DNA of 64,000 nucleotides from an uncultured Bacteroidales bacterium (GTDB taxonomy: Bacteria; Bacteroidota; Bacteroidia; Bacteroidales; Paludibacteraceae). The stretch spans positions 62,001 to 126,000 of the forward strand of contig CAIUTB010000118.1 of the NCBI GenBank assembly GCA_903901975.1, in the 5' to 3' direction. The translations under genes and the position numbers were made by a program. Below, one piece after another: positions 43,383 through 51,021 of this stretch (position 1 is its first letter; each line of letters opens with the position of its first letter). The notes beneath the pieces are model-generated. The model was given only the letters and a program-made list of their open reading frames with translations. It was not told the DNA's origin and ran no database searches.

Positions 43383-44273
43383 ATGAAAACCAAGTATCTT
43401 CAATTAATAAATCCTGTTAAATGGGTTAAAGCCTATCGTTCAACGAAAAAAGACGGACAGTACGACAAATCTCAAAGTGATCTGGAATTGAATCTGTATT
43501 CAAAAATACTTAAAAATGACATGCTACATTATGGTTATTTTGAAGATACTGAAATTGCACCCGAATCCATTTCAATTAAATCGGTTGAAGATGCTCAGCT
43601 AAAATATGCTCAGAATATTGTCGATTTAATTAGCGACAAAAAGGGTCTTATCTTAGATGTTGGCTGCGGAATGGGCGGCTTATCGGCTATCCTTAGTGCT
43701 CAAAAGTTTAATGTGGAAGCACTGACACCTAATCGGAATCAAATCAGACATATTCAAAACAAATACAAAACCATTCCGGTGCATAACTGCAAGTTCGAAG
43801 ATGTGGATGAAAACAAAATATATAAAACGGTTATTAATTCTGAATCGTTTCAATATATTAATCTCGAAAAAGGACTAGAAAAGATCAATGCCATTACCGA
43901 ACCTGGTGCAAAGTGGATTATCACCGATTATTTCCGCCTGCACAACGATGGAATTAATAAATCGTCTCACTTGCTAACTGATTTTATCAGCACAATCGAA
44001 AAATCGAATTGGAAAATTGTGTATCAAAAGGACATTACGCCGAACATCTTGCCAATGCTCCGCTTTCTGAATATTTATGTGGAACGGTTTCTGTTTCCAA
44101 TTAAAAACTTCGCCTTCGAAAAACTCCGTTATAAACAAGGCTTTCTGTATTACCTGACACAAGAACTTCGCGAAGGAATTGACGGAAAGATTTACAAAGA
44201 AGTGGCATCAATCGATCCTGTGAAATTTGAAAATGAAAAGAAATACATGATTTTTGCCTTGGAGCGAAAATAA
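43383..44273 (+). CDS. SAM-dependent class I methyltransferase
   Basis: A 296-residue methyltransferase with the SAM-binding motif ILDVGCGMGGLS (about 90-101) and acidic residues following at the next strand. The N-terminal HYGYFED segment and overall plan resemble the cyclopropane-fatty-acid synthase/sterol methyltransferase group, but the substrate cannot be named. The frame is open to 43299, yet a promoter box lies at 43339-43346 and the extra residues are hydrophobic read-through, so the ATG at 43383 is used. The small membrane protein gene follows after 6 nt. Confidence 0.78.
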   Translation: MKTKYLQLINPVKWVKAYRSTKKDGQYDKSQSDLELNLYSKILKNDMLHYGYFEDTEIAPESISIKSVEDAQLKYAQNIVDLISDKKGLILDVGCGMGGLSAILSAQKFNVEALTPNRNQIRHIQNKYKTIPVHNCKFEDVDENKIYKTVINSESFQYINLEKGLEKINAITEPGAKWIITDYFRLHNDGINKSSHLLTDFISTIEKSNWKIVYQKDITPNILPMLRFLNIYVERFLFPIKNFAFEKLRYKQGFLYYLTQELREGIDGKIYKEVASIDPVKFENEKKYMIFALERK

Positions 44274-44279
44274 AAAGAT

Positions 44280-44465
44280 ATGAAAATACCTCAGCAAAAA
44301 AATATTATCACTGTAATAGCCGTATCACTCATTCTAGTGGCTATACTGGCCAAGCGACTTTTCATTAAAAGCTATTCGATGGAATCGACATACAGTTTTC
44401 TGGCCGGATTTGCAACGGTATTAATTGCTTACCTGATTTTTAAACGGTTTTTCAAAAAGGAATAA
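44280..44465 (+). CDS. Small hypothetical membrane protein
   Basis: A 61-residue protein with two hydrophobic segments (about 8-25 and 35-54) and a basic tail KRFFKKE. I do not recognise a family. It sits 6 nt after the methyltransferase gene and 26 nt before the hydrolase gene, so it is probably a real member of that operon. Confidence 0.5.
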   Translation: MKIPQQKNIITVIAVSLILVAILAKRLFIKSYSMESTYSFLAGFATVLIAYLIFKRFFKKE

Positions 44466-44491
44466 GTGATTAAACGAATGACAGGGCTTTT

Positions 44492-45274
44492 ATGAAAACA
44501 ACCAGCTTTTTAATTCTGATTTTATCTGCCTGCTTAACGCTGTCATGTAGAAAAGTGGCAACTGAGGATTATGGAAATAATCCCAAAGCCGGACATTATA
44601 CCCGGATAAACGGAATTAATCTGTACTACGAAACCTACGGAAAAGGGAAACCACTTGTCATGTTACACGGCAACGGTGGATCTATTGCATCGTTTAAGTA
44701 TCAGATACCCTACTTCGAAAAACACTATAAAATCATTGCCATCGACAGCCGCCTTCAGGGCAAATCGGGCGGTGCTGCGGACACACTTTCGTATGATATG
44801 ATGGCGGCTGATTTTGCAGGATTGCTTGACTATCTTAAAATCGATTCGGCATACGTGCTGGGTTGGAGCGATGGCGGAATTGACGGGCTGGTACTGGCTA
44901 TGCACTTTCCGAAAAAAGTCAGCAAGCTGGCCGTAACAGGTGCCAATATTATTCCCGACACAACTGCTATGTATGCTGTAGATATGGAACAAATGAAACA
45001 TACCGTGTTGAAAAGTACTTCGGAGAGGGAGATAACTTTAAACCGCATGATGATTTTTCAACCTCAGATTCCCTTTTCTGATTTAAAAAAAATCCATTGT
45101 CCCGTGTTGGTAATGGCAGGCGACAAGGATATGATTAAACCTGAACACACATTGAAAATATTTCAATCCTTACCCGCTGCAGCCTTGTGTATTTTCCCCG
45201 ATTCATACCATCAGGTATGCCAGCAACATCCTGAATTATTTAATCAAACTGTGCAGACTTTTTTCGGTAAATAA
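44492..45274 (+). CDS. Alpha/beta hydrolase, lipoprotein
   Basis: A 260-residue hydrolase with a lipoprotein signal (LTLSC, Cys19). The oxyanion-hole region is MLHGNGG (about 53-59), the nucleophile elbow is GWSDGG (Ser at about 126), the acid is in GDKDMI (about 210) and the catalytic His in YHQV (about 241). The substrate is unknown. It belongs to the group related to prolyl aminopeptidases and haloperoxidases. It ends the short operon begun by the methyltransferase, and a terminator follows about 110 nt later. Confidence 0.8.
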   Translation: MKTTSFLILILSACLTLSCRKVATEDYGNNPKAGHYTRINGINLYYETYGKGKPLVMLHGNGGSIASFKYQIPYFEKHYKIIAIDSRLQGKSGGAADTLSYDMMAADFAGLLDYLKIDSAYVLGWSDGGIDGLVLAMHFPKKVSKLAVTGANIIPDTTAMYAVDMEQMKHTVLKSTSEREITLNRMMIFQPQIPFSDLKKIHCPVLVMAGDKDMIKPEHTLKIFQSLPAAALCIFPDSYHQVCQQHPELFNQTVQTFFGK

Positions 45275-45384
45275 TAAAATAAAATAATTATTTATTGTTT
45301 AGAATCGATAATCAAAACTCTTTCAATCTGATATCAGAACCCGATAAAAAATTGACAATATAGTTGTTTGGCGAATAAAAAACT

Positions 45385-45420
45385 AAAATCAGAAAGTAGT
45401 GCCTACGCTTTCTGATTTTT
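45385..45420 (+). terminator. Rho-independent terminator after the hydrolase gene
   Basis: A stem of 12 bp plus 3 bp after a 2-nt bulge (45385-45399 with 45402-45418) ends in a T-run. Confidence 0.85.
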
Positions 45421-45478
45421 ACTTTAAAAAGTTGGATAACAAATCTTTAAACAAGTAGTTGGAATTGGGTGTTGTTAG

Positions 45479-45509
45479 TTGTAGTACCAAAATATTATTT
45501 CTACATTTG
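45479..45509 (+). promoter_or_regulatory. Promoter of the phosphate butyryltransferase gene
   Basis: TTG (45479-45481), 20-nt spacer and TACATTTG (45502-45509): a good -33/-7 pair, about 25-30 nt before the ATG. Confidence 0.65.
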
Positions 45510-45538
45510 TGGAGTAAATCTACCCAAAACAGTACTGA

Positions 45539-46450
45539 ATGGAGTCAATTTCATCGTTTGCCGAACTGACAGCTCACCTTACCGGACTGAACTGCCGCAA
45601 GCGTATGGCTGTGGCCAATGCGGTGGATGCACACACACTCGATGCGGTTCTGCAAGCTGTTGATTTAGGAATTATCGAAGCATGGTTAATTGGTGATGTG
45701 GCTTCCATTGAATCTCCACACTTGTTCGAGGAACATACCCTCTCGCCTTTCGTTCATATTATTGATGTACCCGAAGTAAAAGAGGCTGCCATAGAAGCAG
45801 TACGAATGGTAAAAGAGGGTGAAGCCGATATTCTGATGAAAGGATTAGTCAATACGGACGTACTGCTACGTGCCATTCTGGATAAAGAAAAAGGCATTCT
45901 GAAACCCGGAACGGTAATGACCTACAATGCCGCCATGGAAATTCCGAACTACCGCAAACTGATTTTCTTTAGTGACCCGGTAGTTATTCCTTCTCCTAAT
46001 TTGCTACAACGAATAGCGATGATAAAATATGCCATTCAAACAGCGTATAAGTTTGGCTTATCTTATCCAAAAATAGCGCTGATTCATGCCACCGAAATAG
46101 CTAATCCAAAAATTCAGTATATGCAGGATTACTTAGACATTATGCAGATGTGGCGCGAAGGTGAATTTGGCGATGTGATAATGGATGGACCACTGGATAT
46201 ATTTCTGGCATTGGATGCCGAGCGAGGAAGCATTAAAAATGTGCCGAGTCCGGTGTTGGGCGACGCAGATATACTCATCTTTCCAAATTTCGAGTGTGCC
46301 AACACATTCTACAAAGGGCTGGCACTTTTTGCGGGTGCTCAAATGGGTGGATTACTTCAGGGAACTAACAATCCGGTAGTACTTACCTCACGTAGCGAAA
46401 CCACCGCTTCCAAATTCTACAGCATTGCTATGGCCTGTGTCATGGCTTAA
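45539..46450 (+). CDS. ptb: Phosphate butyryltransferase/phosphotransacetylase family
   Basis: A 303-residue acyl-CoA:phosphate acyltransferase. It interconverts acyl-CoA and acyl phosphate, most likely butyryl- or branched-chain acyl-CoA. Conserved stretches include ADILMKGLVNTDVLLRAIL (about 95-113), FFSDPVVIPSP and the C-terminal TNNPVVLTSRSETTASKFYSIA, all typical for the Ptb branch. The partner butyrate kinase is not adjacent, although ptb-buk are often paired. It has its own promoter and converges on lpxB with only 5 nt between the two stop codons, with no terminator hairpin in between. Confidence 0.85.
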   Translation: MESISSFAELTAHLTGLNCRKRMAVANAVDAHTLDAVLQAVDLGIIEAWLIGDVASIESPHLFEEHTLSPFVHIIDVPEVKEAAIEAVRMVKEGEADILMKGLVNTDVLLRAILDKEKGILKPGTVMTYNAAMEIPNYRKLIFFSDPVVIPSPNLLQRIAMIKYAIQTAYKFGLSYPKIALIHATEIANPKIQYMQDYLDIMQMWREGEFGDVIMDGPLDIFLALDAERGSIKNVPSPVLGDADILIFPNFECANTFYKGLALFAGAQMGGLLQGTNNPVVLTSRSETTASKFYSIAMACVMA

Positions 46451-46455
46451 CCAAA

Positions 46456-47604
46456 TCAATTCCCTTGTTTTACTTTTTTTGACAGTTCTCTAACAATGGA
46501 AGTTGCAGCACGTTTTGCAGCACCGGGTTTGCCAAGAGTTTCCAAGATTTCAGTGTAACCCACAGTAATCCTATTCCGGTAAGTTTGATGATAGATAAGT
46601 TTTTCTAATTCTTTGGCTACATTATCAACTGTAAAATGATGTGCTACCAATTCCTTCACAACTTCCTTTTCAGCGACGAGATTGACTAAAGAAAAGAACT
46701 TTACTTTGATTAAAATGTCCTTAATAGCATAAGCTAACCGTCCGAAAATGACATGATAAACCACTACTTGCGGAGTACCCACCATAGCAGTTTCAAGTGT
46801 GGCAGTTCCTGAATTTACAATAGCCGCTCTGGAATGTTGAAGTAATTGGTATGTTTTGCCAAATACAACCGGTATTTTCTTTCCATCCAATATTTTATGA
46901 TAATACTGAGGATCTATTCCGGGAGCACCTGAAATTACAGTCTGATAATTGTCAAAAATTAAAGCAGCATCAATCATGCGGGGCAGACATGCGGAAATTT
47001 CCTGCTTTCGACTACCGGCTAAAATGGCTATGATTTGTTTTTGTTTCAGGTTATTTTGATCACAAAATTCTTCGAATGTCTGGTTCTGATTCGGACGATT
47101 AAGAATCGTCTCAACAGTTGGATTGCCAACATATTCTACAGGATAATTATGTTTGGCGTAAAACTCCGTTTCGAAAGGAAAAATAGTAAACATTTTATCC
47201 ACATAGCGTTTAATATCTTTAATCCGGTATTCTTTCCACGCCCATATTTTAGGAGAAATATAATAGTAAACAGGAGTTTTCAAATTTTCCTTTACAAATT
47301 CGGCAATACGAAGATTGAAACCCGGATAGTCAATTAAAATAACCACATCGGCCTGGAAATTTATAATGGCTTTCTTGCAGTCATTTATATTTCTTAGAAC
47401 CGTTGGTGCATTTTTCAGCACCGCCCAGAAACCCATAAAAGCCATTTCACGATAATGCTTCACCAACTTTCCACCCTGTGCCAACATAAGGTCACCACCC
47501 AAAAAGCAGAATTCAGCTTCTGAATCCGCATTTCTTAACTCACACATCAAATTCGAAGCATGTAAATCACCCGAAGCCTCACCGGCTATAAGAAAGTAAC
47601 GCAT
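46456..47604 (-). CDS. lpxB: Lipid-A-disaccharide synthase
   Basis: LpxB condenses UDP-2,3-diacylglucosamine and lipid X into the lipid A disaccharide. The 382-residue protein has the family N-terminus RYFLIAGEASGDLHASNL, then IDYPGFNLRIAEFVK and YYISPKIWAWKEYR (about 110-125), and the GT-B fold part LAGSRKQEI...AIVNSGTATLETAMVGTPQVV. Length is normal. It is the distal gene of the gldF-surE group on the - strand. An octamer array and a heptamer array lie between it and the small membrane protein gene, so its transcription may be separate. Confidence 0.95.
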   Translation of the reverse strand: MRYFLIAGEASGDLHASNLMCELRNADSEAEFCFLGGDLMLAQGGKLVKHYREMAFMGFWAVLKNAPTVLRNINDCKKAIINFQADVVILIDYPGFNLRIAEFVKENLKTPVYYYISPKIWAWKEYRIKDIKRYVDKMFTIFPFETEFYAKHNYPVEYVGNPTVETILNRPNQNQTFEEFCDQNNLKQKQIIAILAGSRKQEISACLPRMIDAALIFDNYQTVISGAPGIDPQYYHKILDGKKIPVVFGKTYQLLQHSRAAIVNSGTATLETAMVGTPQVVVYHVIFGRLAYAIKDILIKVKFFSLVNLVAEKEVVKELVAHHFTVDNVAKELEKLIYHQTYRNRITVGYTEILETLGKPGAAKRAATSIVRELSKKVKQGN

Positions 47605-47618
47605 TGTTGTTTAGAAGT

Positions 47619-47646
47619 TTAGATGATTAGATGATTAGATGATTAG
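47619..47646. repeat. 8-nt tandem array TTAGATGA x3.5
   Basis: Three and a half perfect copies of ttagatga directly upstream of lpxB. A tandem array like the heptamers but with period 8. Confidence 0.9.
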
Positions 47647-47706
47647 TGGTTTATTGTGTTGATTAGAAGATGTAAAAATGAAATGAATCTCTTATTTACT
47701 GCCACT

Positions 47707-47748
47707 ATTAACTGTCAATTGTCAATTGTCAACCGCTTACTGCTATTT
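47707..47748. repeat. 7-nt tandem array, 6 units, mixed words
   Basis: Units attaact, gtcaatt, gtcaatt, gtcaacc, gcttact, gctattt. Two heptamer word types meet here (RTCAACT and GCTTACT). It abuts the stop codon of the 47748-48032 gene. Confidence 0.8.
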
Positions 47749-48032
47749 CATAGCATAAAAAAACTCGAAATCAGATATGGCATCGCTCCCAGCATTATTC
47801 CGGTTGCAATTCTGAAACTATCGCTTTTATAAAAAACAAAAACCAGAACCAGATTTGGCATAATGGACAGTAACAGTAATTTCCCCATCAGTAAACCCGG
47901 CCAAATTTGTTTTATTGTTTCGATAAACGATATGTGGTCGGGATAAAAACGGTTCAGATAAACCCACATAAACAGTACCGGAAAGATTAATCCCGGTATC
48001 AAGCCATATATGAACTTATTGAAATGCTCCAT
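47748..48032 (-). CDS. Small hypothetical integral membrane protein
   Basis: A 94-residue protein with three hydrophobic segments (about 8-25, 45-66 and 74-92). I do not recognise a family. It lies between surE and lpxB on the - strand, with repeat arrays on both sides. The start codon follows a clean short leader and the hydrophobic pattern is regular, so a real gene is likely. Confidence 0.6.
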   Translation of the reverse strand: MEHFNKFIYGLIPGLIFPVLFMWVYLNRFYPDHISFIETIKQIWPGLLMGKLLLLSIMPNLVLVFVFYKSDSFRIATGIMLGAMPYLISSFFML

Positions 48033-48042
48033 GAGAATAATT

Positions 48043-48063
48043 ATTAATGGCTAATGATTAATG
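48043..48063. repeat. 7-nt tandem array, 3 units ATTAATG-type
   Basis: Units attaatg, gctaatg, attaatg between surE and the small membrane protein gene. A third heptamer word type. Confidence 0.65.
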
Positions 48064-48106
48064 CAAACCATTCAACTATAAGCACTTTGGAATCTATAAA
48101 CTCAAA

Positions 48107-48907
48107 TCAAAACTGCCACCCTTTAACAGCTTCGATTGCTTCATAAGCCGTCAAATCAATTTTGGTAGGAACGATAGAAATGAAATTGTTCAGTATCGCC
48201 CATTCGTCGGTATCTTCAGCTTCCGGTTCGTTGTTTTCAAAATAGCCTGTGAGCCAAAAATATTCCCGTCCCTGCGGATCAGTTCGTTTTTCATATTCTT
48301 TTACCCACTGACCATCAGCCTGACGGGCAATCTTCACTCCTTTAATGTTGCCATTTGGCGCATTTACATTCAGACAGGTACCATGACTTAATCCGTTCTT
48401 CAATGCTTCGCGGGTTATTTTCAACACATGCGATTCAAAATGAGAAAAATCGGCTTCCAGTGAATGTGTATCAATTGAAAACCCAATAGATAAAATACCA
48501 TTTTCACAACCTTCGAGTACCGCTCCCATTGTGCCTGAATAAATTACATTAATGGCTGAATTGGAACCATGATTTATGCCCGAAACAATCAAATCAGGTT
48601 TACGTTCCACTATTTCATTCAATGCTAACTTCACACAATCCGTCGGTGTGCCGGTACAACAATAACGTTTAAGTCCATCCTTTTCTTCCAACTTTTTGTA
48701 GCGAATCGGTTGAGTCACCGTCAGTGCATTCGACTGTGCCGATCGTGGTCCATCGGGTGCAACAACTACCACTTCACCAATTTCCATCATCAATCGGGTC
48801 AATACTTTTATACCTTTTGCCTCGTGTCCGTCATCATTGGTAATTAAAATATAGGGCTTCTGTGGCCCTTTAAATCCCTGAAATGGGGAATCAATTGTTT
48901 GTATCAT
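48107..48907 (-). CDS. surE: 5'/3'-nucleotidase SurE
   Basis: SurE is a metal-dependent nucleoside monophosphate phosphatase. The 266-residue protein has the metal site ITNDDGHEAKGI (about 22-33), VVVAPDGPRSAQSNALT, VSGINHGSNSAINVIYSGTMGA (split here as VSGINHGSN and YSGTMGA, about 108-130) and a C-terminal extension. The first 17 residues are an N-terminal addition before PYILITNDDG. It follows gldF by 49 nt. In Bacteroidetes it is often found close to lpxB, as here. Confidence 0.95.
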   Translation of the reverse strand: MIQTIDSPFQGFKGPQKPYILITNDDGHEAKGIKVLTRLMMEIGEVVVVAPDGPRSAQSNALTVTQPIRYKKLEEKDGLKRYCCTGTPTDCVKLALNEIVERKPDLIVSGINHGSNSAINVIYSGTMGAVLEGCENGILSIGFSIDTHSLEADFSHFESHVLKITREALKNGLSHGTCLNVNAPNGNIKGVKIARQADGQWVKEYEKRTDPQGREYFWLTGYFENNEPEAEDTDEWAILNNFISIVPTKIDLTAYEAIEAVKGWQF

Positions 48908-48928
48908 TGTAAATTAATATTAAGTTTT

Positions 48929-48959
48929 AAGTCCCCTTTAGAAGATTTAGGAGCCTTTA
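48929..48959. repeat. CCCCTTTAGGGG-family repeat, diverged copy
   Basis: AAGTCCCCTTTAGAAGATTT then AGGAGCCTTTA. It reaches into the gldF stop codon (48957-48959). Confidence 0.65.
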
Positions 48960-49679
48960 TTTTCGCACTCTCCAAATCGTTGCCGATAAAAATCCGCCAC
49001 TCATCAACACAAAATAAATAATATCGCGCGAATCAATCACACCACGGCTCATCGATTTATAATGTATATGTATTCCTAATTGTTCAACTACTTGTACAGA
49101 TTGTCCCGACCTAAAGAAACTCATAGTAAGCTCAAAACCATAGTAGAAAAAGAAGGAGAGTACCACAGCAACTACAAATGATACAATTTGATTGGACGAA
49201 AGTGACGAAGCAAAGCTACCGATAGCAACATACAGTGCTGCCAGAAAAATCAATCCGATAAACGATCCCCAAAATGCACCCGAATCAACATTCCCCATCG
49301 GCTCAGCCATATAAGAAATGGATAAATAATAGAGTATTGCAGGGAATAATGCAGCAATAACCAGCAACCAAGCGGCAAGATATTTACCAAGAACAATCTG
49401 TGGTTTACTGATTGGTTTTGTCACCAGCAATTCCCACGTTCCGGTTTGTTTTTCTTCAGCAAAAAGTCGCATGCTAATGGCAGGACACAAAAATAAGAAC
49501 AACCAGGGTGCAAGATAAAACAATCCGTCAAGATTAGCATAACCTGTTTCCAGCACATTGTATTCTCCCTGAATTACCCAAAGAAACAAGCCAGTAAGCG
49601 TCAGAAAAATGCCAACAACAATATAACCGGTTGCATTACTGAAAAATGCACGCAACTCTTTTTTTAAGACTGAAAACAT
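48957..49679 (-). CDS. gldF: Gliding-motility-associated ABC transporter permease GldF
   Basis: A 240-residue ABC-2 permease. It has six membrane segments; FLCPAISMRLFAEEKQTGTWELLVTKPIS (key part RLFAEEKQTGTWELL, about 70-84) is the hallmark of GldF. The product would pair with GldG and the ATPase GldA, which in Flavobacterium are needed for gliding or related surface functions. Neither gldG nor gldA is in the window; the next gene is surE. Homologues also occur in non-gliding Bacteroidales. The stop overlaps a CCCCTTTAGGGG-type repeat. Confidence 0.88.
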   Translation of the reverse strand: MFSVLKKELRAFFSNATGYIVVGIFLTLTGLFLWVIQGEYNVLETGYANLDGLFYLAPWLFLFLCPAISMRLFAEEKQTGTWELLVTKPISKPQIVLGKYLAAWLLVIAALFPAILYYLSISYMAEPMGNVDSGAFWGSFIGLIFLAALYVAIGSFASSLSSNQIVSFVVAVVLSFFFYYGFELTMSFFRSGQSVQVVEQLGIHIHYKSMSRGVIDSRDIIYFVLMSGGFLSATIWRVRK

Positions 49680-49717
49680 GTTTTTTGCCGAACAACTTAG
49701 ATTGATAATTATTTTGC

Positions 49718-49739
49718 TATTTTTGCGCTGTCAAAGGTA
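49718..49739. promoter_or_regulatory. Overlapping divergent promoters of gldF and the PagL-like gene
   Basis: TATTTTTG on the + strand (49718-49725) and TACCTTTG on the - strand (49732-49739) are only 6 nt apart. Each polymerase would cover the other's box, so the two promoters should exclude each other. Confidence 0.55.
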
Positions 49740-49782
49740 ACCAAAATAATTGAATGAAAAACCATTTGCAATGGATGATTTT

Positions 49783-50982
49783 ATGAGAAACAAGCTACTA
49801 TTCCTACTGATTATCATATCTTCCGGCATGATTCCGGCACAGACTTATGACAACTACAGCATTAAATTACAGGGGATTTACGGGAATATTCTTCCACACG
49901 ATGCGCATGTAAAAGCTTTAGTTTTGAATTCGGTTACGGGTGCTGAGTTATCACTTGAATTTCAATCGATGAACGAAAAAAACTGGTATCAATTCAATGG
50001 TTTTCCTACCATTGGACTGGGAGCTGTGTGGCTAAATCTGGGTAATCCGGCTAAACTTGGTAACGCTTATGCTATTTATCCCTATATTTCCTACTCCATC
50101 ATCCGCACTAATTTTCTGAAAGTGAATTTTAAAGGAGGAACAGGAGTGAGTTTTCTGACCAAAAATTATTACAATACCAATACCGATTTAGCTGGGAATA
50201 TACTTCCATCTTTAACCGGGACAAATGGTGCCATAGGCTCAGTTATTAATGTGTATTTTTCTGCCGGTGCCAGTTTGGAAATACCTATAACCAGTGGACT
50301 GAGCCTAACCGGCGATTATACCTGGAATCATATGTCAAATGGAAGCGCAGTTGCTCCAAACTCAGGATTAAATTTACTGAATGGCTTTATTGGACTGAAA
50401 TACTCACCTAATTATAAGAAATACACATTCCCTCAAAAGCAACAATTAGAGGGAATTACTAAAAAATTCTATCCTGAAATTATTGTTTCGGGTGGCTTCC
50501 GACAGTTGTATTATCAGGATCAGAAAACCTTTCCGATTGCGTCTGTGATTGCCGGTGTATATCACCCTGTTACTAATTTTTATCGAATGGGGTTGGCTGT
50601 GGATGCTTTCTATGACGGCGCATTCGATGGATATACGAAATTCTCACGTTACTACATTACAACTGACGAGTTGAAAAACAAGTTCCGTGTGGGATTATCG
50701 TGGCAACATGAATTATTGTTTGGTAAATTGATTGGAGGAATGGATTTCGGAGTATATTTATACGATCCGCTTAAAAACCTTTCACCTTACGATCAGGCAA
50801 AAGTTACAACTTTGAATAAAGGATTGATTTATCCGTATAATATTGACTCTGAAGATGGGTGGTTTTATACTCGTGTCACACTGAAATATGCCATAAGTAA
50901 ACATTATTTCTTATGTGTAGGATTAAAAACTCATCTTCAAAAAGCCGAATTTATTGAATGGGGATTGGGGTATAGACTATAA
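49783..50982 (+). CDS. Acyloxyacyl hydrolase / PagL-like lipid A 3-O-deacylase
   Basis: A 399-residue outer-membrane beta-barrel protein. It has a signal peptide (about 1-20, ending PAQ). The PagL motif is YTWNHMSNGS followed by PNSGLN (about 186-205), with the catalytic His and Ser. Classical PagL has about 160-190 residues; the additional C-terminal 190 residues are also rich in alternating aromatic strands, and the longer form is common in Bacteroidetes. It probably removes the 3-O acyl chain of lipid A. The frame is open to ATG 49750 (MNEKPFAMDDF), which is possible, but 49783 gives a proper signal peptide. Confidence 0.8.
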   Translation: MRNKLLFLLIIISSGMIPAQTYDNYSIKLQGIYGNILPHDAHVKALVLNSVTGAELSLEFQSMNEKNWYQFNGFPTIGLGAVWLNLGNPAKLGNAYAIYPYISYSIIRTNFLKVNFKGGTGVSFLTKNYYNTNTDLAGNILPSLTGTNGAIGSVINVYFSAGASLEIPITSGLSLTGDYTWNHMSNGSAVAPNSGLNLLNGFIGLKYSPNYKKYTFPQKQQLEGITKKFYPEIIVSGGFRQLYYQDQKTFPIASVIAGVYHPVTNFYRMGLAVDAFYDGAFDGYTKFSRYYITTDELKNKFRVGLSWQHELLFGKLIGGMDFGVYLYDPLKNLSPYDQAKVTTLNKGLIYPYNIDSEDGWFYTRVTLKYAISKHYFLCVGLKTHLQKAEFIEWGLGYRL

Positions 50983-50986
50983 TTGT

Positions 50987-51021
50987 CTGCTTACTACTTA
51001 TTGCTTATTGCTTACTGCTAC
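50987..51021. repeat. 7-nt tandem array, 5 units CTGCTTA-type
   Basis: Units ctgctta, ctactta, ttgctta, ttgctta, ctgctac. It encodes the last residues (VSNKQ) and the TAA stop of the TPR protein gene on the - strand. Confidence 0.9.

Noticed and set aside
49750-49782. Earlier ATG for the PagL-like protein
   Set aside because: Possible, but it would put a charged 11-residue stretch before the signal peptide; 49783 is preferred without proof.
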